A stretch of 64,000 bases of DNA from Mya arenaria (lineage: Eukaryota > Mollusca > Bivalvia > Myida > Myidae): positions 64,469,479-64,533,478 of the forward strand of contig NC_069125.1 of assembly GCF_026914265.1 (NCBI RefSeq), written 5' to 3'. This document shows, piece by piece, positions 42,161 to 55,000 of this stretch (its first letter is position 1; each line of letters begins with the position of its first letter). The position numbers were made by a program, and so were the translations under genes. Below the pieces are notes generated by a model, which did not search any database, was not told where the DNA came from, and worked only from the letters and a program-made list of their open reading frames with translations.

Positions 42161-43049
42161 AGTCTGTGTTATTAAGCCATTTAAAGGTTGAACCCCTCGA
42201 GCCAAACAGTGACGATTCTCCCCTTTTCGTATTCGTATTTACTTGACATGATTTGCTATTTTCCCAAAGTGTGACTTGTTCTTTGCATGTATGGCACAGG
42301 TGGTGAGCAAACGTTTCCACTGTAAAAACGTTTTTGCTATTTTCAGTTGGCAAAAAATAATGGCCTTTTAAAACGTATTAGTTTTTAATAAAACTGATAA
42401 CCTTTCTTTAACCCTTTAAGCGTTTTATTAGAATTATTATTTTTAGTTTTATTATAAGTATGGTAAAACAGTTGAGTAAAACGTTAAAAGAGACCAGTTT
42501 TGTCTTGACCACTTTATGTTAAATACTCACTCGATAAGTATATGTTAATGTGTAAGCTGCAACTATGGATCACTGTCGAAAATGATAGATGGGAAAAGAA
42601 GTCTGTAACTGCCACATATATTCTTTACCACGATGGAGTTGAATATATCATTATCTGAACGTTTAAATTTCAGTTTCATATCACGGTGTCCGCTTCATCC
42701 ATGTGAAATTCTTATAATTGTTTTTATTAGTGAAAAACCCTGACACAGGCTAGAAAGATTCTAAAGATATTTTCATTCGCAAATACATTAAGCGAATAAT
42801 TTTAAAAACAATGGTCACGGGTCAGTACAAACACTACCTTTTACCCTATCGTTTCGCAACTTCATTGGCATGAAACATATAACAAGAAGACAAAAGCTTA
42901 CACACTGAAGAGGACGTGGCATTTGAACATTCAACAACATTAGTTTTCTCTTGAGGAAGGCGGCTTTTCGTCATAATATACTACTAACGTGCACGGTGAC
43001 TCTTTAATTTTCAACGGTTGTTTTTAGTTTGGGAATCTGCGATCAAAAG
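42161..43049. other. Upstream flank of ZP gene 2
   Basis: Non-coding. It should include the promoter of the gene starting at 43,050; no motif is firm enough to call. Confidence 0.35.
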
Positions 43050-46000
43050 ATGGAGTGGCTACGGCTTGTGTGTGTGCTTGTTCTGGTTTCTGCGGCCTTT
43101 GGACAGTTCACTCCTGCAGGTAAGTGGCATTTCGTAAAGATATTTTCCGAAAATAAAAATTATTACATACAGGGTTTTCTACGATATCGAGGTTCCGCCA
43201 AACGAGCACAAAATTTAAAGTTTCATGTTTACATTTCGCGCTGGTAATTTTTCACGAAAAAGATAAAGATTCAATATTTATTTAAAGAATATCCAGAAGG
43301 CCATAGCCCATGTGGACAAACAAATATACAATATAGTGTTTTCAGGTGATTCCATGACTACAAATTACAAATCTAAACAACCAAAAATATAAAATACGCA
43401 AATACAACAAATTCATAAGTTCAGTTAAACAAAATATTGTGTAATGCAATCTATTAATTAAATTAACATGTCAATAAAGTTATATGTTTAATCACAGATT
43501 AGTGGAAATAAAGGGTATACATGTACATATATACAATAGTTGTTCTATGATGAGAGTTATGTTTGCAAATATCTGTAACTCCCTATATCGGACAAATCTA
43601 TACAAAAAAAGAAAAAAGATAAATACTGGCTTTGGAGTCGATAAGTATCGCGAAAATTGGCAACTCGTCGAACCGTAATGTAGTGCATAAAGGCTAATTT
43701 CATCTTGTCCCGCTAAGAAATTTCAACACCAAGTGGAAGAGTAAAACGATTCGTTCGATAATTACCGCGTCTACACAAAACAATATAGACCAGGACAGGG
43801 GCGGCAGCAGGAATTGACGTTAGAGGAGTTGTTACATAGGGGTGCATAATCTTTTCATAACATAAATGCAAATGGTGGCATGGGTGTTTGTGTGCCCTAG
43901 CCCCTCCCCCACCCCAGATTTTCTTAACACTTTTTAGACTGAAATGGTACATTTTTCAGTGTAACTATTACGTTTTTTCGCCGATATAAACATATCAAGT
44001 AAACATGGACGATTGAAGGCGTGGGGTGTGGGGGGGGGGGTAAAGGTTTACGGTTTACCCTAAAGGAAACAATTAATAGATATGCATGATATGATTATGG
44101 TTCTTGTGCACTGCACTTCCTCTCATTGTCATCTTCCAAGGGGAAGATCAGTTGGCATTTCTTTAGTATGTCCTTTAGACAACAGAGTATACTTGATTGT
44201 TTCAACATTTTAAGGTATACATTTTTAGACATCATGTACCATATGCTCATTTGAGTCTAAATGTTGTATAGTTCCATCAACTCCAAAAAATGGATGTTGA
44301 AATTATTGAACAAATATTTTGTTTTTCGTTCGTATATTTTTATTGAATAAATATATTTGACATAGAAAATATTGCAACTTTTGTCATGACATTAGAGTTT
44401 CTATACACTGTTTTACTTTTGGTAATCTCGGTTGCACGACAAGTCCTAATTCCGACTTGTTCCGGTAATATGTGCAACAAATTTTTGAACTGTAAACAAG
44501 TCACGCATAGACATTTCACATGCGGGAAGAGTTTTCAGATAGTAATTAGTAATTACCAACTAAGTGGAAAACCGTTTCACATTTAGGATGGCAGACACTT
44601 AAACTGGACATATGTATCACAGCCATTTAATAATTTCGATGACTGTCCATGATAAAGGTCGGTATGATACATAAATAATTACATTTTAATTGTTTTTCAA
44701 GTACAAAATGGATAAAAAATAGCTTGCAGCAAAAACGGGACAATATATAATGACCCAAACCTGCTAACCGCTGATGTCTACATCTAGTATAATCTGAAAT
44801 CATTTTGCATGTTTATTATCTGTTTGATTTTATTCACGAATCCTTTTTAAAAATAATATTTATACCCCCGACAAACGGAAGTTGAAGAAGTATATTGGAG
44901 TCTGTGGGTCGGTTCGTCTGTCGTTCAGTAAGTTGCATTTTTCTTGACTCGTTCATACCTTGAAAACAACAGGATCGTTTTAAATTAAACTTCATATAAT
45001 TAAAGAACATACGAGTACTGATAGAAAGTGTAGTGTACAGAAACCATTACTCTATTTAAGCTAATTACAGAGCTATTGCCCTTTGTCTGAGCATAACATA
45101 ACAAACTACTTGAAATAATTTAGTAAAACATTATACAATAGTAAAGCACAATGAAAAGAAATGCAGTGTACAAGAAACATAACTCTTTACCAGCTTATTA
45201 CAGAGTTATAACAATCTGTTTCTTTTTATCTTTTCTGCAGCATAACCTCTAAAGTCCTCAATGTATTTTAACAATACTTCATACTTTGGTTAAGCATGAT
45301 AAGTGGAAATGCAGTGTAATAGAACCTTAAATATATATTGACTAATTACAGAGTAATAGCTCTTTGTTACCTTTTATAATTAGTGAACGAGTTTAAATGT
45401 TCATGGAAGTTGATGAATACATGGAGATAGAGCAAGTTTCTAGTGCTCTTTTGTTTACTTTAATCAAAATGTTTCCCTCGAACAGGCCGGCGTGTTTGAA
45501 ATATTAATCACATTCAGTGATTGCTCTACAAAACAACAAATTAAAACATCAAACACTAACAAAAACACAACCTTTAACAAATCAGAAATGTAATACTTAA
45601 TTAATGAAGTGCTTTTATGTTTATATATAGCTAACCTAAAAAAGAGAAATGGTACCAAACCAACTACTCTATGCCAAACTCTCAAGACCTGTATGATATG
45701 CCAACATATCAAACCCAGTACAATATATCAAACCCAGTACAATATCAAACCAGTACAATACAACCTCTCAAACCCTGTACAATATACCACATCTCAAACC
45801 CAGTACAATATGCCAGCCTCTCAAACCCTGTACAATATGCCAGCCTCTCAAACCCTGTACAATATGCCAACACCTCCAACCCTGTACAATATGCCACTCT
45901 CAAACCCTACAATATGCCAGCCTCTCAAACCCTGTACAATATGCCAACATCTCAAACCCAGTACAATATGCCAGCCTCTCAAACCCAGTACAATATACCA

Positions 46001-49000
46001 GCCTCTCAAACCCAGTACAATATGCCAACTCTCAAACCCAGTACAATATGCCAGCCTCTCAAACCCTGTACAATATACCAGCCTCTCAACACTGTACAAT
46101 ATGCCAACTCTCAAACCCAGTACAATATGCCAGCCTCTCAAACCCAGTACAATATGCCAGCCTCTCAAACCCTGTACAATATGCCAACACCTCAAACCCA
46201 GTACAATATGCCATCTCAAACCCAGTACAATATGCCAGCCTCTCAAACCCTGTACAATATGCCACCTCAAACCCAGTACAATATGCCAACATCTCAAACC
46301 CAGTACAATATGCCAGCCTCTCAAACCCAGTACAATATACCAGCCTCTCAAACCCAGTACAATATGCCAACTCTCAAACCCAGTACAATATGCCAGCCTC
46401 TCAAACCCTGTACAATATGCCAACTCTCAAACCCAGTACAATATGCCACCTCTCAAACCCTGTACAATATGCCACACTCTCAAACCCTGTAAATATGCCA
46501 CTCTCAAACCCAGTACAATAGCACCTCTCAAACCCTGTACAATATGCCAACACCTCAAACCCAGTAAATATGCCAGCCTCTCAAACCCAGTACAATATGC
46601 CAACCTCTCAAACCCTGTACAATATGCCAACATCTCAAACCCTGTACAATATGCCAGCCTCTCAAACCCAGTACAATATGCCAGCCTCTCAAACCCAGTA
46701 CAATATGCCAACCTCTCAAACCCTGTACAATATGCCAACACCTCAAACCCTGTACAATATGCCAGCCTCTCAAACCCAGTACAATATGCCAGCCTCTCAA
46801 ACCTGTACAATATGCCAACACCTCAAACCCTGTACAATATGCCAACATCTCAAACCCTGTACAATATGCCACCTCTCAAACCCAGTACAATATGACAACC
46901 TCTCAAACCCTGTACAATATGCCAACCTCTCAAACCCTGTACAATATGCCAGCCTCTCAAACCCAGTACAATATGCCAGCCTCTCAAACCCAGTAGAATA
47001 TGCCAACATCTCAAACCCTGTACAATATGCCAGCCTCTCAAACCCAGTACAATATGCCAACATCTCAAACCCAGTACAATATACCAACATCTCAAACCCA
47101 GTACAATATGCCAACATCTCAAACCCAGTACAATATGCCACTATATCAAACCCAGTACAATATGTCACCATATCAAACCCAGTACAATATACCAATCTCT
47201 CAAACCCTGTACAATATGCCAACATCTCAAACCCTGTACAATATGCCAACATCTCAAACCCAGTACAATATGCCACCATATAAACCCAGTACAATATGCC
47301 AACATCTCAAACCCAGTACAATATGCCAGCCTCTCAAACCCAGTACAATATGCCAACATCTCAAACCCAGTACAATATGCCAACCTCTCAAACCCAGTAC
47401 AATATGCCAACATCTCAAACCCAGTACAATATACCAACATCTCAAACCCAGTACAATATACCAACATCTCAAACCCTGTACAATATGCCAACATCTCAAA
47501 CCCAGTACAATATACCAACATCTCAAACCCAGTACAATATACCAACATCTCAAACCCAGTACAATATGCCAACATCTCAAACCCAGTACAATATGCCAGC
47601 CTCTCAAACCCAGTACAATATACCAACATCGCAAACCCAGTACAATATGCCAAAATCTCAAACCCAGTACAATATGCCAGCCTCTCAAACCCAGTACAAT
47701 ATGCCAACATATCAAACCCTGTACAATATGCCAACATCTCAAACCCTGTACAACATACCAACATCTCAAACCCTGTACAATATGCCAACCCCTCAAACCC
47801 AGTACAATATACCAACATCTCAAACCCTGTATAATATACCAACATCTCAAACCCTGTACAATATACCAACCTCTCAAACCCTGTATAATATACCAACATC
47901 TCAAACCCTGTACAATATACCAACCTCTCAAACCCTGTACAATATGCCAGCATCTCAAACCCAGTACAATATACCAACATCTCAAACCCTGTACAATATA
48001 CCAACATCTCAAACCCAGTACAATATACCAACATCTCAAACCCTGTACAATATGCCAACATCTCAAACCCTGTACAATATGCCAGCCTCTCAAACCCTGT
48101 ACAATATACCAACATCTCAAACCCAGTACAATATGCCAACCTCTCAAACCCAGTACAATATACCAGCCTCTCAAACCCAGTACAATATACCAACATCGCA
48201 AACCCAGTAAAATATGCCAGCCTCTCAAACCCTGTACAATATGCCAGCTTCTCAAACCCAGTACAATATACCAACATCTCAAACCCAGTACAATATACCA
48301 ACATCTCAAACCCAGTACAATATACCAACATCTCAAACCCAGTACAATATGCCAAAATCTCAAACCCTGTACAATATGCCAGCCTCTCAAACCCTGTACA
48401 ATATACCAACATCTCAAACCCAGTACAATATGCCAACCTCTCAAACCCAGTACAATATACCAGCCTCTCAAACCCAGTACAATATACCAACATCGCAAAC
48501 CCAGTAAAATATGCCAGCCTCTCAAACCCTGTACAATATGCCAGCCTCTCAAACCCAGTACAATATGCCAGCCTCTCAAACCCAGTACAATATGCCAGCC
48601 TCTCAAACCCTGTACAATATGCCAACCTCTCAAACCCAGTACAATATGCCAACATCTCAAACCCAGTACAATATGCCAACATCTCAAACCCTGTACAATA
48701 TACCAACATCTCAAACCCTGTACAATATGCCAACATCTCAAACCCAGTACAATATACCAACATCTCAAACCCAGTACAATATGCCAGCCTCTCAAACCCA
48801 GTACAATATGCCAGCCTCTCAAACCCAGTACAATATGCCAGCCTCTCAAACCCAGTACAATATGCCAGCCTCTCAAACCCAGTACAATATGCCAGCCTCT
48901 CAAACCCTGTACAATATGCCAACATCTCAAACCCAGTACAATATGCCAGCCTCTCAAACCCAGTACAATATGCCAACCTCTCAAACCCTGTACAATATGC

Positions 49001-52000
49001 CAGCCTCTCAAACCCTGTACAATATGCCAACATCTCAAACCCAGTACAATATGCCAACATCTCAAACCCAGTACAATATGCCAGCCTCTCAAACCCAGTA
49101 CAATATGCCAGCCTCTCAAACCCTGTACAATATGCCAGCCTCTCAAACCCAGTACAATATGCCAGCCTCTCAAACCCAGTACAATATGCCAGCCTCTCAA
49201 ACCCAGTACAATATGCCAACATCTCAAACCCAGTACAATATGCCAACATCTCAAACCCTGTACAATATGCCAACCTCTCAAACCCAGTACAATATGCCAA
49301 CATCTCAAACCCAGTACAATATGCCAACATCTCAAACCCAGTACAATATCCCAACATCTCAAACCCAGTACAATATGCCAACATCTCAAACCCAGTACAA
49401 TATGCCAGCCTCTCAAACCCAGTACAATATGCCAACATCTCAAACCCAGTACAATATGCCAACATCTCAAACCCTGTACAATATGCCAGCCTCTCAAACC
49501 CAGTACAATATGCCAACATCTCAAACCCAGTACAATATGCCAACATCTCAAACCCTGTACAATATGCCAACCTCTCAAACCCAGTACAATATGCCAACAT
49601 CTCAAACCCTGTACAATATGCCAACATCTCAAACCCAGTACAATATGCCAGCCTCTCAAACCCAGTACAATATGCCAACATCTCAAACCCTGTACAATAT
49701 GCCAACCTCTCAAACCCTGTACAATATGCCAACCTCTCAAACCCTGTACAATATGCCAGCCTCTCAAACCCTGTACAATATGCCAGCCTCTCAAACCCTG
49801 TACAATATGCCAGCCTCTCAAACCCTGTACAACATGCCAGCCTCTCAAACCCTGTACAATATGCCAGCCTCTCAAACCCTGTACAATATGCCAGCCTCTC
49901 AAACCCTGTACAATATGCCAGCCTCTCAAACCCAGTACAATATGCCAACATCTCAAACCCAGTACAATATGCCAACATCTCAAACCCTGTACAATATGCC
50001 AACCTCTCAAACCCAGTACAATATGCCAACCTCTCAAACCCAGTACAATATGCCAACCTCTCAAACCCTGTACAATATGCCAGCCTCTCAAACCCTGTAC
50101 AATATGCCAGCCTCTCAAACCCTGTACAATATGCCAGCCTCTCAAACCCAGTACAATATGCCAACCCTCAAACCCTGTACAATATACCAGCCTCTCAAAC
50201 CCTGTACATATGCCAGCCTCTCAAACCCAGTACAATATGCCAACATCTCCAAACCCAGTACAATATGCCAACATCTCAAACCTGTACAATATGCAACCTC
50301 TCAAACCCTATACAATATGCCAGCCTCTCAAACCCAGTACAATATGCCAACCTCTCAAACCCTGTACAATATGCCAGCCTCTCAAACCCAGAGAATATGC
50401 CAGCCTCTCAAACCCAGTACATATGCCAACCTCTCAAACCCTGTACAATATGCCAGCCTCTCAAACCCTGTACAATATGCCAACATCTCAAACCCAGTAC
50501 AATATGCCAACCTCTCAAACCCAGTACAATATGCCAACCTCTCAAACCCAGTACAATATGCCAACATCTCAACCCCTGTACAATATGCCAGCCTCTCAAA
50601 CCCTGTACAATATGCCAACATCTCAAACCCAGTAGAATATGCCAACCTCTCAAACCCAGTACAATAGCCACCTCTCAAACCCAGTACAATATGCCAACAT
50701 CTCACCCAGTACAATATGCCAACCTCTCAAACCCTGTACAATATGCCAACCTCTCAAACCCTGTACAATATGTCAGCCTCTCAAACCCTGTACAATATGC
50801 CAGCCTCTCAAACCCAGTAGAATATGCCAACATCTCAAACCCAGTACAATATGCCAACCTCTCAAACCCTGTACAATATGCCAGCATCTCAAACCCAGTA
50901 CAATATACCAACATCTCAAACCCTGTACAATATGCCAACATCTAAAACCTAGTACAATATACCAACATCTCAAACCCAGTACAATATGCCAGACTCTCAA
51001 ACCCAGTACAATATGCCAAACTCTCAAACCCTGTACATATGCAACATCTCAAACCAAGTACAATATACCAACATCTCAAACCCAGTACAATATGCCAACC
51101 TCTAAAACCCTGTACAATATGCCAGCTCTCAAACCTGTACAATATGCCAACATCTCAAACCCAGTACAATATACCAACATCTCAAACCCAGTACAATATG
51201 CCAGCCTCTCAAACCCAGAACAATATGCCAACGTCTCAAACCCTGTACAATATGCCAACATCTTAAACCCTGTACAATATGCCAACATCGCAAACCCAGT
51301 ACAATATGCCAAGATCTCAAACCAGTACAATATGCCAACATCTCAAACCCTGTACAATATGCCAACATCGCAAACCCAGTACAATATGCCAGCCTCTCAA
51401 ACCCTGTACAATATGCCAACATCTCAAACCCAGTACAATATACAACATCTCAAACCCTGTACAATATGCCAACATCTCAAACCCAGTACAATATGCCAAC
51501 CTCTCAAACCCTGTACAATATGCCAAACATCTCAAACCCAGTACAATATGCCAGCCTCTCAAACCCAGTACATATACCAACATCTCAAACCCTGTACAAT
51601 ATGCCAAATCTCAAACCTAGTACAATTGCCAACCTCTCAAACCCTGTACATATGTCAGCCTCTCAAACCCTGTACAATATGCCAACCTCTCAAACCAGTA
51701 CAATATGCCAACATCTCAAACCCAGTACAATATACCAACATCTCAAACCCTGTACAATATGCCAACATCTCAAACCCAGTACAATATGCCAACCTCTCAA
51801 ACCCTGTACAATAGTCAGCCTCTCAAACCCTGTACAATATGCCAATCTCAAACCCAGTACAATACCAACATCTCAAACCCTGTACAATATGCCAACCCTC
51901 AAACCCTGTACAATATGCCAACATCTCAAACCCAGTACAATATGCCAACCTCTCAAACCCAGTACAATATGCCAACCTCTCAAACCCAGTACAATATGCC

Positions 52001-55000
52001 AACATCTCAAACCCTGTACAATATGCCAGCCTCTCAAACCCTGTACAATATGCCAACCTCTCAAACCCTGTACAATATGTCAGCCTCTCAAACCCTGTAC
52101 AATATGCCAGCCTCTCAAACCCAGTACAATATGCCAACTCTCAAACCCAGTACAATATGCCAACTCTCAACCCTGTACAATATGCCAACCTCTCAAACCC
52201 AGTACAATATGCCAACATCTCAACCCCTGTACAATATGCCAGCCTCTCAAACCCTGTACAATATGCCAACCTCTCAAACCCTGTACAGTATGTCAGCCTC
52301 TCAAACCTGTACAATATGCCAGCCTCTCAAACCCAGTACAATATGCCAACCTCTCAAACCCAGTACAATATGCCAACATCTCAACCCCTGTACAATATGC
52401 CAGCCTCTCAAACCCTGTACAATATGCCAACATCTCAAACCCTGTACAATATGCCAGCCTCTCAAACCCTGTACAATATGCCAGCCTCTCAAACCCAGTT
52501 CAATATGCCAACTCTCAAACCCAGTACAATATGCCAACATCTCAAACCCTGTACAATATGTCAGCCTCTCAAACCCAGTACAATATGCCAACCTCTCAAA
52601 CCCAGTACAATATGCCAACATCTCAAACCCAGTACAATATGCCAACCTCTCAAACCCTGTACAATATGCCAACATCTCAAACCCTGTACAATATGCCAAC
52701 ATCTCAAACCCTGTACAATATGCCAACCTCTCAAACCCAGTACAATATGCCAGCCTCTCAAACCCTGTACAATATGCCAGCCTCTCAAACCTGTACAATA
52801 TGCCAACATCTCAAACCCAGTACAATATGCCAACCTCTCAAACCCAGTACAATATGCCAACATCTCAAACCCAGTACAATATGCCAACATCTCAAACCCT
52901 GTACAATATGCCAGCCTCTCAAACCCTGTACAATATGCCAGCCTCTCAAACCCAGTACAATATGCCAACATCTCAAACCCAGTACAATATGCCAACATCT
53001 CAAACCCTGTACAATATGCCAACATCTCAAACCCTGTACAATATGCCAGCCTCTCAAACCCTGTACAATATGCCAACATCTCAAACCCAGTACAATATGC
53101 CAACATCTCAAACCCAGTACAATATGCCAACATCTCAAACCCTGTACAATATGCCAGCCTCTCAAACCCTGTACAATATGCCAGCCTCTCAAACCCAGTA
53201 CAATATGCCAACATCTCAAACCCAGTACAATATGCCAACCTCTCAAACCCTGTACGATATGCCAGCCTCCCAAACCCTGTACAATATGCCAACATCTCAA
53301 ATCATGTACAATATGCCAACCTCTCAAACCCTGTACAATATGCAAGCCTCTCAAACCCAGTACAATATACCAACATCTCAAACCTTGTACACTATGCCAA
53401 CATCTCAAACCCAGTACAATATGCCAATATCTCAAACCCTGTACAATTTACCAACATCTCAAACCCAGTACAATATGCCAACCTCTCAAACCCTGTACAA
53501 TATGCCAGCCTCTCAAACCCAGTACAATATGCCAACATCTCAAACCCTGTACAATATGCCAACACCTCAAACCCAGTACAATATACCAACATCTCAAACC
53601 CTGTACAATATGCCAACATCTCAAACCCTGTACAATATGCCAACATCTCAAACCCTGTACAATATGCCAACCTCTCAAACCCTGTACAATATGCCAACAT
53701 CTCAAACCCTGTACAATATGCCAACCTCTCAAACCCTGTACAATATGCCAACATCTCAAACCCAGTACAATATGCCAACCTCTCAAACCCTGTACAATAT
53801 GCCAACATCTCAAACCCAGTACAATATGCCAACATCTCAACCCAGTACAATATGCCAGCCTCTCAAACCCAGTACAATATGCCAACATCTCAAACCCAGT
53901 ACAATATGCCAACCTCTCAAACCCAGTACAATATGCCAACATCTCAAACCCAGTACAATATGCCAACATCTCAAACCCTGTACAATATGCCAACCTCTCA
54001 AACCCAGTACAATATGCCAACCTCTCAAACCCAGTACAATATGCCAACATCTCAAACCCTGTACAATATGCCAACCTCTCAAACCCAGTACAATATGCCA
54101 ACCTCTCAAACCCAGTACAATATGCCAACACCTCAAACCCTGTACAATATGCCAACCTCTCAAACCCTGTACAATATGCCAACCTCTCAAACCCTGTACA
54201 ATATGCCAACATCTCACACCCAGTACAATATGCCAACCTCTCAAACCCTGTACAATATGCCAACCTCTCAAACCCAGTACAATATGCCAACCTCTCAAAC
54301 CCAGTACAATATGCCAACATCTCAAACCCAGTACAATATGCCAACCTCTCAAACCCAGTACAATATGCCAGCCTCTCAAACCCAGTACAATATGCCAACC
54401 TCTCAAACCCTGTACAATATGCCAACATCTCAAACCCAGTACAATATGCCAACATCTCACACCCAGTACAATATGCCAACCTCTCAAACCCTGTACAATA
54501 TGCCAACCTCTCAAACCCAGTACAATATGCCAACCTCTCAAACCCAGTACAATATACCAGCCTCTCAAACCCAGTACAATATGCCAACCTCTCAAACCCT
54601 GTACAATATGCCAACATCTCAAACCCTGTACAATATGCCAACCTCTCAAACCCTGTACAATATGCTTACATCTCAAACCCTGTACAATATGCCAACCTCT
54701 CAAACCCTGTACAATATGCCAACATCTCAAACCCAGTACAATATGCCAACACCTCAAACCCTGTACAATATGCATACATCTCAAACCCTGTACAATATGC
54801 CAACACCTCAAACCCTGTACAATATACCAACATCTCAAACCCTGTACAATATGCCAACATCTCAAACCCAGTACAATATACCAACATCTCAAACCCTGTA
54901 CAATATGCCAACATCTCAAACCCTGTACAATATGCCAACATCTCAAACCCAGTACAATATACCAACATCTCATACCCTGTACAATATGCCAACATCTCAA

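Larger units (their letters stand above)
43120..45658. other. Left part of ZP gene 2 intron 1
   Basis: No exon. A LINE-tail-like piece is at about 43,270-43,330 (GGCCATAGCCCATGTGG), an 11-base poly-G at 44,030-44,040, and a tandem repeat at 44,990-45,390. A small open frame with a signal-like start at 44,386-44,586 is treated separately. Confidence 0.5.
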
